DNA of 64,000 bases, taken from contig NC_070564.1 of the NCBI RefSeq assembly GCF_026914185.1, forward strand, positions 1 through 64,000, written 5' to 3'. A program made the translations under genes and the position numbers. The notes below the pieces were generated by a model. That model saw nothing but the letters and a program-made list of their open reading frames with translations. It did not search any database and was not told the DNA's origin. This document shows, one piece after another, positions 1-11,208 of this stretch. Each line of letters begins with the position of its first letter. The stretch's first letter is position 1. Source of the DNA: Puccinia triticina. Lineage: Eukaryota > Basidiomycota > Pucciniomycetes > Pucciniales > Pucciniaceae.

Positions 1-369
1 CCCTAACCCTAACCCAAACCCTAACCCTAACCCTAACCCTAACCCTAACCCTAACCCTAACCCTAACCCTAACCCTAACCCTAACCCTAACCCTAACCCT
101 AACCCTAACCCTAACCCTAACCCTAACCCTAACCCTAACCCTAACCCTAACCCTAACCCTAACCCTAACCCTAACCCTAACCCTAACCCTAACCCTAACC
201 CTAACCCTAACCCTAACCCTAACCCTAACCCTAACCCTAACCCTAACCCTAACCCTAACCCTAACCCTAACCCTAACCCTAACCCTAACCCTAACCCTAA
301 CCCTAACCCTAACCCTAACCCTAACCCTAACCCTAACCCTAACCCTAACCCTAACCCTAACCCTAACCC
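1..369. repeat. Telomere, C-rich strand (CCCTAA)n
   Basis: About 61 tandem CCCTAA hexamers begin at the first base, with one variant unit (CCCAAA) near position 13. The array stops at about 369, where unique sequence begins. The C-rich strand at the 5' end is the expected orientation for a left chromosome end, and the TTAGGG type is common in filamentous fungi and basidiomycetes. Confidence 0.98.
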
Positions 370-2875
370 AAGACCCACCAAGAATGCAGTCAAGCAGCCA
401 CAGGCCTCAGGGAAGTGGGGGGTTGTCCTCACTTTGGCACTACATCTTCCCCTCATTTTTACACGCCAGTATAGTACCTGGGATTTAGGGTAGCCCCTGC
501 CACAAAAAGGCCTGCGCAGGGGGCTCAATGCTCAATTCCCAATCCCAAAATCCCGCCCAGCCAAATTGGGATCAAGGATCGCGCATTGAGACCTCAATGT
601 TTGCGTCCTGAAGATAGATGCTTGTCGACTAAAGGCTTGTTGACGCCGTGTTTACGGGCCCACGCCTGGGCTTGTCGGACGTAGTCTTTGGCGCTTGAGT
701 AGTCAGCACAATTGGGCAGCGGCGTCATAAGGTCTTCACTGTGTGCGGAGGGCAACTTGGTGCAGGAACTGACCGCGATAACAGACAAGGAATGTTCCGC
801 ACGAGAGCTTCGCAATCCAGACAATGGTGGATGGTGTTGTGATTCGCGGTTTCTGCGGGAGCTGTCAGATTTAGGAGTGAAGGCGGAGCAGCGGTATTTC
901 TAATCTCAACAGTTGTTACAAGCACAACCAGCGCAGGAGTAGACACATGGGAGTCCAAGTCGAGTGCAGCAATTGCAAGCTACCATATTGAACGGGGGGG
1001 TGATGTGTGGGAAAGGAGGAGTGATGGGTATGTGACGAGTGTGGGAGCGGGCAAATGTGTGGGAAGATCCTGGGGGCAGGACTTCAAAACTGGGGCAGAT
1101 GTGGTGATTTATATAGGCGAGCGGGGTAGAATGTCCACGCGGGGGATAGCGCAGGCAGGAATGCACAAAGCCGCTCAGACAGAGTGCATTCCGGTGACAT
1201 AAGCACTGAGGATGAGGTCAGGCAAAGCACACTAAGAAACCTTCCGGAAAGTCATGCGCGGACTGGAATGTACGGATTGCGGATTGCGGATTGGGTATTC
1301 GTATTAGAGCGGAAAAGACAGGGCTGGACTGCGGCGGGGCTACACACGTGGACTGGTAGCAGCGGCGCGTCAGCAGGTGAGTCACGTCAGCCAAAGCGGG
1401 TTCCACCAGTGGGTGGAACCGGGGTGGAGGCAGTGGCGAGAGACCGACTGACGGGGGCGAGACAGAGGACAGTGGGAGGTCAAGCGTTGGAGAGGAGCGG
1501 AGTCTGGGAAAGTGACAAGCGGGATAGCGGGCGGAACTGGAGGACTAGTGCGGGAAAGTGTCAGACAAGCGGGAGCGGGTGGGAACAGTGATGTGCGTGG
1601 AGGGAAGGACGGAAGGAAAAGGGGGGAGGGATTTCCTTTTTCATTATCCCATTATCAGAAGAGGAGAAGAGCTCATCATTGTACTTACAATTATGGGACG
1701 TACTAGAGTTATTAAAGGATTATCTGGGACTTTATCTTTACTTGGAGAGTTACTTGCGGATTCAGTGGTTACAAAGTGGGGAGCTTCAATCACTTGCGGA
1801 TTACTACGCTATAGATCAGGCTCCTCAGTAGAGGAGCGCTGAAGGCTAGCGGAAAGTAGCAGTGCGGAGCCAAGTTACAGACAATCACACAACCCGGACA
1901 TCAATATTCTTGAAGGAGGCGGTTAGCGGACATCCTTCACCAACTAACTAGCTTTCATTCTCACAGCGCCCTGATGAAGGCCAGTCTGAGCTTTGTGTAG
2001 CTTACACAGCCGGCTATGAGACTGCTTTTCTTTGCATCCATCAGAAAATCCTGGGCAGCTAATCTGTGGAGCATTGAACCTATTGCAGATTTATAACCCA
2101 CTCTCTCAAATACTGATCAAGCAAACTCAAATTCAGTCAGTGAAGGGTTAAAAAAAGTTCAACATGATGGATTAATATATTACTATAGCCAAAAAAATGA
2201 AGTATGTTGGATACAAGTCACATTAGTTATTTGACAGGAGGAAGCATGAAAAAGAGGGGATCAAAATCAGAAGAAAAGATTGAGGGACATCAAAAATTCA
2301 ATGAAGTGATCCTGAGGAGATTGTTGGAAAATTTGGTGGCCTGCTATCAGATCATCTAAAAGAACTTGCTTGATTATTTTAACTATTTAAGTGCAATTGA
2401 CAGCTGAATAAGAGTGATTTTGGTGTAAGTAAGCAGAAGAGAATTAAATTCCATTAAAATCCAGTACAAGAGTAAGAAAAGTGGTAACCAGGTTTTGCTA
2501 ATAGCACAGTATTCAATGCAAAGTTTCTGCACTACACTTTGGCTTTTCAGGAACAGTGGGGGTTTGCTACTTTTAGCATTAGTGCATACTGCAGCACCCA
2601 GCCACTAGCAATTTGTCTAATGGACCTGGTGCTGTAGCAAAATAGTGCTGTCAGCTGTACTTCTCTAAAGTGTGTGATTTTTGTACTGCAGCACAGTGAT
2701 TTGCCCTTGAGGCTTGCAGCGGCAAAGCCGGCTTGGCCTCTAGTCTTTTGAAAATCAAACAGGGTTCCTCTCCACTTTTGAAGTAATTTTCTCTCAAGTC
2801 ACACCATACCTGAAGAAATTTTTGAATTCAAAACATAGCATAATGTTGACAAAATATATTTTCATATAAAGCATT
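370..2875. other. Subtelomeric DNA, no gene supported
   Basis: No reading frame here has a recognisable domain. The first 1.5 kb is fairly GC-rich and many frames are open by chance. Two minus-strand frames are slightly unusual: one ending at 594 that reads toward the telomere, and a Cys-rich tail at 906-986 with eight cysteines in 26 residues. I looked for helicase motifs of telomere-linked RecQ-type genes and saw none. A short 'GGATTGC' triplication lies near 1274-1296. From about 2100 to 2875 the sequence is AT-rich and looks non-coding. Confidence 0.5.
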
Positions 2876-4108
2876 TCATAAGAAAAGATGAGAGAAGGAA
2901 AATATAGCTTCTAATAATGTACCACTACCTAAGCTACAGAACATGTAAAATAAATGATCACCAAAATAATGAAGGGGATCGTTGTAAAGACCTTTTTGAT
3001 ATTTTTTACAAGTGTGAGTAAGAGAGAAGTTAATCTGGAGGGACATTCCAAGGCAATCAAAAATGGAACTAGGAGTAGGGGGTAGGGTAAAATTTTTATA
3101 TTTGTTTGCTTGCCAAGCCATCTTGACAATACCATGTTGGCGGGCAAAGTCAATACCAATCTTGTAATCAGAAGACAAAAGGACCCGCAGAAATATCATA
3201 TCTGGAATCAGGGGGAGCTAGAATACCAGTTTTTTTGTAGATGGGAAGGAATAAGCCAAATGCAAAATTTGAAACGTTGGACTTGTTGGTATGGGGCGAG
3301 TTGAAAAAAGCATTTGTTGTAAAAGTGAGATGTGGGGAGCAAGTAGTAGGGCCAGGCTTATCAGAGAAGCAAAGAGCATCGTAAGAAGGAATATTATATT
3401 CTTTCATAAGAGATTGGTTTTTGTTGAAGGCAACTGAACCTAATTCTTTGAAATAGTGGCCGATGATTTGGCCAGCACGGGCAGACTTGAGGAAATGTGT
3501 ATTGTACTTTTCTCTTTTACCAGCAGAAATTTCTTGATGTAGTGGCCAACAATTTGCATGAAGTCTGAAGACTTACACCAACCAATTGCCCACATCCAGC
3601 CGCCCCATGAGGTTCTCTTACAAACAACATGACTAATGAATTCTTGCAAGTTGTGTAGGAAAGTAGATAAGAAATTCAAGTTGGTCTTGTCCTTGTCCGT
3701 TAACTTGTACCAAGGAGTGAACTCAATAACTGTGATAATTGATGTTGGCTCCAGAGGATCCTTTATGACACAGCGGCCGCGGTTCAAGAGGAAGAAAGTG
3801 CGGTTGACAATTTTGCAAGCAGTTGCAACTTCTGCCGGAGTTGGGCAGCGGGTCGGGTTGCCTTCTTTATCAAATGGGATGTTTGGATATAAGTCAAGTT
3901 CTCCAAAACCCACCCTCTGCCATTGAATTGATGTTCTCGTTGTATTTGTAGTGCTGTTGAGGCCAATGTGAAGTGCCTGTAACTTGGTGTGAGCTTCAAC
4001 TTCTTTCCTCTGCTTGTGCCGATCTGTTGCCATCCTCCTAGATAAATTATAATGACTGATTTGGCGATGGGTCCCCAGTATGATATTCAGAATCCCAGTA
4101 TCCAACAA
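2876..4108 (-). pseudogene. Broken Tet-like 2OG-Fe(II) oxygenase gene
   Basis: Three consecutive minus-strand frames (4108-3440, 3407-3168, 3199-2876) together read like one protein of the Tet-like 2OG-Fe(II) oxygenase type that I associate with repeated gene families in rust genomes. Recognisable blocks are 'NRGRCVIKD', 'VIEFTPW', 'TSWGGWMWAIGW' in the first part, 'FAFGLFLP' in the second and 'LGMSLQIN' in the third. The reading passes from the first to the second frame near 3440-3480, where the second frame still reads 'IIGHYFKELGS', so at least two frameshifts separate the pieces. The expected metal-binding HxD near 'SPHTNKSN' reads HxN here. The family is known for oxidising methylcytosine and for association with transposons; whether this copy ever did so is inference. 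It is not expected to make a functional protein. Confidence 0.55.
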
Positions 4109-4494
4109 ATCCCGCAGTCATCATAATTTATCAAGGGAATGAACAAATGATAGGAATAACCAAAGTTGGAAAGAAGAAGCACCTTCAGTCAGCAGAATGA
4201 AAATGGACGATGTTAGAAGACATAGGAAAAAGTACCGTCTATTTCTACCCATTTTGTCTACGGTTGGCTGGAGATGCTGATAATGGGAAAAAGTTATCAA
4301 CTGGAATATTGAATTGATAGTTTTAGCTATATGTCATTTGGTAGTTACACAAGAAGACCTTGTGAAGGTCATTCGCCGGTTTGTTGGTTGTTACAATGTC
4401 AATTTGGTGAGCTATGAGCAGGACAGATAAATATCAATACATTCTTACCGTGTATGAACAATTGATGCAAATCTGACCTGACTTACTTGTTTTA
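4109..4494. other. Intergenic, nothing recognised
   Basis: AT-rich sequence between the Tet-like pseudogene and the tandem repeat. I see no open frame, RNA gene or inverted repeat of note. Confidence 0.4.
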
Positions 4495-4845
4495 GTGTTT
4501 GGTTTGCCGCTTCAACAATGTACATACAAGCAAGCTGCAGCTATCTAGCAGAAGTTAGCAAATTTCAATAATTGTTAGTAAACAATACATGCCCCAGGTA
4601 GTTCCAAAGATAAATATAGACTTGCATGTTTAGCAATTGGTTCACTGCTTCAACAATGTACAAGCAAGCTGGGTCTATCAAGCAGAAGTTAGCAAATATC
4701 AGTCATTACTAGTTGACCATACACACTACAGGTAGTTAAAAAAATGGATAGACTTGCATGTTTTATCAATCGGTTCGCCGCTTCAACAATGTACGAGCAA
4801 GCTGCGGCAATCTAGCAAAAGTTAGCAAATATTGATTACGCCTTG
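4495..4845. repeat. Imperfect ~135-bp tandem repeat, nearly three units
   Basis: The marker 'GCTTCAACAATGTAC' recurs at 4509, 4647 and 4780, giving periods of 138 and 133 bp. Each unit also contains 'AGACTTGCATGTTT' and 'AGTTAGCAAAT'. The units differ by substitutions and small indels, so the array is old. Confidence 0.8.
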
Positions 4846-4950
4846 GGTTTCCTGGTTATCAATTATCGATTGCGAGTGAAAAGGTGGCTGAGATTCAAAG
4901 ATGGTGAGGTGGGAGCGCTGCGGAACGTAAACGTTTAAGGGGGGGGGTTA

Positions 4951-5062
4951 CAAACGGTTGGGCTGATTGCTCTGCACCCAGCTTTCAAACGGTGAGAGGC
5001 TGCGGTTATGGACTGCGGGATGCAAACGGTTAGGGCTGATTGCCCTGCACCCAGCTTTGGCG
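4951..5062. repeat. 70-bp-spaced direct repeat
   Basis: Two near-identical ~40-bp segments begin 'CAAACGGTT' at about 4951 and 5022, each running through 'GGGCTGATTGC' and 'CTGCACCCAGCTTT'. The rest of 4846-5431 holds no gene that I can support. Confidence 0.7.
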
Positions 5063-5431
5063 CGAGGCTGCACGGCTGCCGCAACACCCAATCGCACGTG
5101 TAGCGGTTCTTAGCAACTGTTGAGTCGTGAGTTCAATTCCCACAGGGGACAGATCAGCCTGGCAGAGGCTGTTGTTATGAGTTCAATTGCTGAGATCGTA
5201 GTGTATTGCAGATAATAGAGCTCAATCACTGAGATTGAGGTGAGTTCATAAGCAACAGTGAAAAGAAAATAAGCAACCAGCATGAAAAGGAGGCAGAAAC
5301 AGCTTGGAAACAAGAGATAGGCAGGAGAAACAGTGATGCAAGCAAAATAAAAAATTGAATCAAACAATGTGGCCGATGTGTGTGAGTAGGGACAGCACAA
5401 TTCAAGCAGGACAAGAAAGAGGCAAACATTT

Positions 5432-7178
5432 TTAGTTAAAGCTTGATGGGAGGTCACCAGGGGACCCATCTGATTCATTGCTGCCCGCCGAAAGCTCGGC
5501 TGGCGACCTGGAGTTTGATCTTGAAGAATCTGAAGGCTCAGTTGGTTTCCTGGAGGTTGATTGTGAAGATCCTGACAAACTAGACTTTTTTGTTGTCCTG
5601 CTCAAGTGGGATGATCCAGAACTTTCAATGGACACCACAGATACTTCTTGAGCAGAACTGGTGTTGGGAATACGGATGAAATTGATGTAGTTTTCATCCA
5701 AGTCAAGATGTAGTGCCTTAATGTTGCCTGGACTAAGCTGTTGACTAGGGTTAGTAATCAGCTGGATAGGATTCCTTGTACAAGGATCCAGAACCAATTG
5801 AAAGTTTTGCTTTGCAAGTTTTGTCTTGGTGTTGGTCCATGGCCAAACATTGAATACATTCTTGGTCTTTTTTTATGGGGCAAAAAAAATTCAGTATTGG
5901 CAGATTTGATTATTTGAGGATTCAGCTAAACCACTAACTTATGAGATGTTTCATCCTTTCTGGGATACTGATTGAGCGCTTGATTTCTGGCGGATCTGGA
6001 TCGGCAAGCGAGGAAATGTACTCTGATGTATGGCCAACCATCCAGGCATGGAAACGAGTACCATAGGTGTTAGGCCCATTGAGATTGTCTGCAATCTTGA
6101 CAAATGGAGTTGTGCCATGTGTTGTGGTTGTCAGTTGATATGAGTTAGGGCCAAGGTATTTTGACATGGTGAATAGCATCATCTCGCAGTTGCAAGTTTT
6201 GGCAACACGATTGGCCTGGTGTGTTCAAATCAGCCACATAATAGAGGTACCCTCAGCCACAATGCGCTCCTGGAAGCTATTGTAAATAGGCCTCACTTTG
6301 ATGACCCAGTCATCCAAGAAGTCCTGAACTTGGTGTTGCAATGAACTAGGTCAGGAAGGACAGAGCGCGGAAAGAGTGAGTTCATTGCAATAAGAAGAAA
6401 AGAAAGAGAGAGAAAAGAAATGACACTAACCTAGGTCAGGAAGGACAGAGCGCGGAAAGAGTGAAGAAGAGGATTTCCGCGCCTGCCTCCCTGGCCTAGA
6501 CTACATACAAGCTGAGATGTCACACACTGTGATATGAGAGGTGAAAGGAAACAAGAAAAGGAAAACACAGACAGATGGAAGCATAAAGAAGAAAACAACA
6601 CCTCAACACTTGGTTAGGTGCCCGGGCCATTGAGCTAGTTGCCCGCAATCCAGGATGAGTTCCCGCAGTTGGTTGGGGTTGGGCTTGAACAACAGAACAG
6701 TCTATGCCATCTTCACTACCACTATCATCTAGTGCTTTCTCAGATGCGTTGAGCTCTTCCTCATCCTCATCATCTTTGGGCAGCTTCGGTCCCGCTAGGT
6801 TCAATAGTTTGGCTATTTGGCTCATTGCATGGCGCTGTGCAATACCACCCTTGCCCCCTGATTGATAGAGATGGTCAATAAAATGATCAAACATGTTGCA
6901 ACAAACATAAACAGACTCACAGCCTCAAAAGATTTCCCGGGCAGCCTTGGTCTTGAGAAATTTGTTCCAATCGGAAAGATGCCTCATTGATAGTCGTTGG
7001 CCACTGTGTGAATCATTGGGATCGAATTTTGGTCAGGTTTGTAAGGTCACACACAATCAAGAATTGGTACGCACAGATACTTATCAACCATGGCCACAGA
7101 TACCCCCCGTTCAATGGCCTTTATGGCAAGCATCTTTTGTTGCTCTAGCTCAAAATCCAAGAAAAATTCACGATTGTC
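5432..7178 (-). pseudogene. 3' part of an interrupted multi-exon gene, function unknown
   Basis: This is the downstream half of a minus-strand gene whose upstream half is 11209-11960, the two being separated by Ty3-1. Coding-like blocks in order are 7178 to about 7080 (acidic/hydrophobic, 'LEQQKMLAIKAIERG'), a short exon near 7000-6925, 6894-6520 (contains 'KDDEDEEELNASEKA'), about 6360-5934 (contains 'GPNTYGTRFHAWMVGHTSEY') and 5797-5432 (Ser/Thr-rich tail ending 'GDLPSSFN'). Splice-like GT/AG pairs occur, for example GTGTGTGA after 'PILD' and GTGAGT near 6915. The 6360-5934 block has an in-frame TGA at 6225-6227. I do not recognise the family. The gene is broken by the retroelement and by stops, so no product is expected. 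Confidence 0.45.
6346..6465. repeat. Direct repeat, 85-bp spacing
   Basis: A ~35-bp segment beginning 'CTAGGTCAGGAAGGACAGAG' occurs at 6346 and again at 6431. The sequence between is purine-rich. It lies in a probable intron of the interrupted gene. Confidence 0.8.
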
Positions 7179-7546
7179 TGTAAGAGTCTGAGATAGACTC
7201 TTCACTCAAGGGCTTTTGAAGGGAAGGGGATCCACCAAATGGATCAAGGAGGGGCTCAAGACAAGGCCAATGTCTTGGAGAGAATTCTAGAACCCAAAAG
7301 TGTTTTATTTCTAGCTTAGTAGAAGAATCAGTATTGTTCTCTCCTGTATGTACAATTGGTGATGATGAGAAATCAAAAGGAAAAGGAAAGAAATAAAAGG
7401 CTTACCTAGCTCGGTAGAAGAATCAGTATTGTTCTCTACTGAGCTAGGAAGGAGGTGGAGTTGTTGAGACTAAGTATTTGAGTCGAGCTGAGTGTGTGAT
7501 ATTCTTGTGATTGCTTTGTGGGCCCGCGGAGCGCGCGGGGCTCGCA
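7179..7546 (-). repeat. Ty3-1 3' LTR
   Basis: 368 bp, TG...CA ends, matched by 10841-11208 with few differences. It contains two copies of a 'CAGTATTGTTCTC' block and a long inverted repeat with CTAGCTC/GAGCTAG arms. Confidence 0.92.
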
Positions 7547-7556
7547 GTCTCCCCCC

Positions 7557-10500
7557 CTATGAAGGAATAGGGCCGGGAGGATCAGGGAGAGTTCCGTTGT
7601 CGGGAAATTTGAATCGTTTTACTTTAGAAACGTGGAAAGTTGCGTGCTGCTTGTCGTCCTTGGGGAGGTCCAGTTCCACGTTGAGGCCGTTATTGAAGAC
7701 TTTCATCACCCGGAACAGTCCCTCAAATCGTTCCTTGAGTTTGTCAACCCCCCCTTTGTGCTTTCTGCGCCAATCAGCGGAGTTGAGGAGGACCCAGTCG
7801 TCTGGGGCCAGTCCCGGATGGTCGCTGTGGTGCTTGTTGTGCTGTATAGCCTGTTTGACTCGGCTGGCCCAGAGAGCGTCTTGAGCGTCTGCCCACGCGC
7901 CTTCACGTTGTTTCATCCACTTGTCCAAGGCGGGTAAAGAGTTGAGGCAGGCGGCTGCAGAAGGGAAAAGTTGGGGTTTCCGTCCGAAAAGAAGCTCAAA
8001 TGGGCTGAAGCCCGTGGCCACGTTCAGGGCTGAGTTAATTGCAAATTTGACTGCGGGAAGGGTCTCAAGCCACTTTCCTTGCTCTTTTGCTGTATAGGTC
8101 CGCAGAATTTGGCCTACCGTCTTGTTAGTCCTTTTGCTGCGGCCGTCTGCTTGCGGGTGGAAGGAAGTGGTCATGTGGAATTTGATCTTCAGGCGTTCCA
8201 TTAGGTTTTTCCAGAACCTTGATGTCCAAGCCTTGTCGCAATCGCTAATGATTGAGGCCGGGGCGCCAAAAGTGGCTATCCAGCCGCTAAACAGTCGTGA
8301 TGCAGTCTTTTCAGCTGTATTGGTTTGTAATACCGGGATCCGGCGAGTGAATCCCAAGAGCCGACATTTGCAGCTAAGTAGCATTTCATAATGCGCAGAG
8401 GACTTAAGGGGGCCTAAGAAATTAATTGCCAGGTTGAGTAGGGGTTTCTGGGGAAGGGGGGGGGGGGTGGCCATTTTTCCTTGAGGGGCCGTTGTTGGTG
8501 CCTTTGTGCGCTGACAGGTATCACATTTTTTCACATAGGCCAGCACATCAGTTGTCATTTGTGGCCAGAAAAAATCTCGCCATAGTTCTGTCAAGGTTTT
8601 CAAGTGACCGAGGTGGCCAAGTCTTGTGTGGGCCTTGTTCATCAGGGTGAGCCTAAGATTCTTATTGGCTGGGATGACCAACCTGCCATCGATAAAGAGT
8701 AGGCCATTGATGTCGGCGCAATCCTTGCGCAGGGGCAGAGCTTCCCGGACTGCTTTACAGAAGGGGTCGTTGTCGTAGCCTGTCTGGATGGAGGTTTTCA
8801 CGGAATTGGATAAGGTCAAAGTCATTTTGGTGAGGGAGGTCACGCAAGCCACATCGGCCAGAGAGACTTCATCTTTGTCAGTGGGGAGGTTCTTGCGGGA
8901 TAGCGCATCTGCCACTGTGTTGTCTTTGCCATGGATGTAGTCAAAATGGAGATCAAAATCAGCCAGTAGCTCTGTCCACCTTGCCTGTCGCTTGCTCAGG
9001 TTACATTGCTTCAGGAGGTGAATCAACGAGTGGTGGTCCGACATCACGTTGACCTTCATGCCAAGAAGGAGCATTTTCCATTTTTGGAGGGCATGCACTA
9101 CCGCCAAGAGTTCCTGTTTGTGAACTGGGTAGTTACGCTCAGCCGGTGTCATTTGATGTGACTCGTATGCAATAGGTGCAGCCATTTTCCAATCCTCACC
9201 TTGGAACAAAGCCGCCCCCAACCCTGATCCGCTTGCGTCGGTAAAAAGCCAAAGAGGATCCTCCAAGTTGTAGTCAACATTCTTTAAACAGGGAAGGGAT
9301 GTCATGATTTTCTTGATGTTGTTGAAAGCACATTCCTCTTTTTACCCCCATGGAAAATCCTTTGAATCTAGTTTGAGTGATGTGAGGGTGCCAACGTATT
9401 TTTGTAATCCCCAGATGAACTTTTTCATTCATTTTATACTGCCGAGAAACCGCTTTACTCCTTTTGGGGACCGGGGGGATGGCCAGGATTGGACCGCCGT
9501 TACTTTTCCATTGTCTGGCCTAATCCCTTCAGAGGATATCCAGTGCCCCAGAAACTTGACCTCTTTTTGAAACAGCTGAGTCTTCTTTGGTGAGCAGAAA
9601 AGGTGGGCGGTGCCGATCTTCCCAAGAACGTTCCGGACATGGCGCTTGTGCTCTTCAAAATTGTCCGAGAAGACAATGATATGGTCAAGGTAGACCACAC
9701 AGATGTTATTGATCAAGTCACCTAAAGCTTCTTCTAGTTGGCGTTGGTGTGTTGCTGGCGCATTTGTGAGGCCCATAGGCATTACCCGCCATTCCATCAG
9801 CCCCCACGGGGTTTTTACCCCTGTAAGTGGGATGTCTGACTCCCACATTCGCGTCTGGAAAAAAGCATTGGTTTGGTCAATGATTGAGAACATTTTTCCT
9901 GTAGCGACCGTCCTGACCATTTTGTCCACATTCGGTAGAGGTGATCGGTCTTTCACAGTGAAACTGTTCAGTTTTTGGTAGTCGCAGACCCACTGAGGAA
10001 GAGCCGACGGGTCTTTCTTGGGGATGATGAGGCTGGGTGACGCGTACTGGGAGGACGATCTTGGAATTCGTCCTGCTTCTAGATGTTGGTCGACTAGTTT
10101 CCTCCACGCCTGGAGGTGCTTCTGAGGATAAGGGTACTGTTTTTCATTAAAAATCACATTTGGATCGGTGAGTATGATGTGATGTCTTGTCTTTGAACTC
10201 TTGTCTTGTAGTTTCTTAGGGAAGGTACCGTTGACGAAAAGACCAGCGTCCTCAGCTTTCTCCAAGACTGCCGGGATATCCTGTGGGAAGAGGTCAGAGA
10301 ATTCCTTGAGGAGCCGCTGCTCTGCTTTGTGTTCCAAAAGAGGGGCTTGGGTGGTTGATGCAATAGAGAAGGGGAGTTGGGGGTCTTTCTTGATGCGATA
10401 ATCGTAAATGTTGATTTTGGTCTGGTTGCAGTGGATGAGGCGATGTAAGATGGAAGGGGAGAGGTCAAACCGTTTGAGAAAGTCGGTGCCCACGATGATG

Positions 10501-10809
10501 TCGTAGTCGCCATCAATGTTACCAATGCGGAGTGGTACGTCTTTGAAGGCCAGGACGGAGTGTGGATCGTGCAGGGTGGTAGTCAAAGTGGCGGAGGACA
10601 AATCGGTCGAGCAATTTAACACAAAGGGCCAGTCGTACCGCAATCGGCTTCGCTAGTAGTTGAAGCTTCAGTCCGGCTGTCTTCGCTGCACTTTCAGTGA
10701 TCAGGTCCAACTCAGAACCCGTGTCGACCAGTGCGCGTACGGTGGTTCTGTTTAGATCAAGCTTGATAATGATCCGTTTTGTTGCGCGTTTTGGTATTGT
10801 TGAAGCCAT
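7557..10809 (-). pseudogene. Ty3-1 pol (protease-RT-RNase H-integrase), inactivated
   Basis: Protease 'LVDTGSELDL' lies at about 10730. A frameshift near 10640 precedes the frame that runs on into RT. RT continues to about 9430, and stops at 9429-9431 (TGA) and about 9344 (TAA) interrupt the RT/RNase H linker. RNase H ('FTDASGSGLG', 'DNTVADALSRK') and integrase follow to 7557. Active-site damage is clear. The RT box reads YLDH instead of YxDD (9681-9683). In integrase the first catalytic Asp is Asn (8421-8423) and the catalytic Glu is Lys (8133-8135), while the HHCC zinc site and the second Asp remain. The C-terminus ends in the usual 'FHVSKVKRF' block with no chromodomain. This copy cannot reverse transcribe or integrate by itself. 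Confidence 0.88.
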
Positions 10810-10840
10810 CGGGGAAAAGGTGGGTTCAAGAATACAAAAG

Positions 10841-11208
10841 TGTAAGAGTCTGAGATAGACTCTTCACTCAAGGGCTTTTGAAGGGAAGGGGATCCACCAA
10901 ATGGATCAAGGAGGGGCTCGAGACAAGACCAATGTCTTGGAGAGAATTCTAGAACCCAACAGTGTTTTATTTCTAGCTCAGTAGAAGAATCAGTATTGTT
11001 CTCTCCTGTATGTACAATTGGTGATGATGAGAAATGAAAAGGAAAAGGAAAGAAATAAAAGGCTTACCTAGCTCAGTAGAAGAATCAGTATTGTTCTCTA
11101 CTGAGCTAGGAAGGAGGTGGAGTTGTTCAGACTAAGTATTTGAGTTGAGCTGAGTGTGTGATATTCTTGTGATTGCTTTTTGGGCCCGCGGAGCGCGCGG
11201 GGCTCGCA
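10841..11208 (-). repeat. Ty3-1 5' LTR
   Basis: Partner of 7179-7546. A perfect 14-bp inverted repeat (CCTAGCTCAGTAGA / TCTACTGAGCTAGG) with a 16-nt loop lies at 11067-11110; in the other LTR one arm has a mismatch. Confidence 0.92.

Larger units (their letters stand above)
7179..11208 (-). mobile_element. Ty3-1: dead Ty3/gypsy retroelement lacking gag
   Basis: Two 368-bp direct repeats (7179-7546 and 10841-11208), starting TGTAAGAGTC and ending GGCTCGCA, bound a 3.3 kb interior read on the minus strand. The flanks are TTGTC (7174-7178) and TCGTC (11209-11213), a 5-bp target duplication with one change. A purine tract next to 7546 fits a polypurine primer. The interior encodes protease, reverse transcriptase, RNase H and integrase in the Ty3/gypsy order, but protease begins only about 30 bp inside the 5' LTR, so there is no room for gag. 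Removing the element and one copy of the duplication restores a continuous frame in the host gene. Confidence 0.92.

Noticed and set aside
370..1900. Telomere-linked RecQ helicase gene
   Set aside because: No helicase motif or long frame is present; the open frames are short and mutually overlapping.
5110..5160. tRNA gene
   Set aside because: Only a T-arm-like GTGAGTTCAATTCCCAC is present; no D arm, anticodon arm or acceptor pairing was found.
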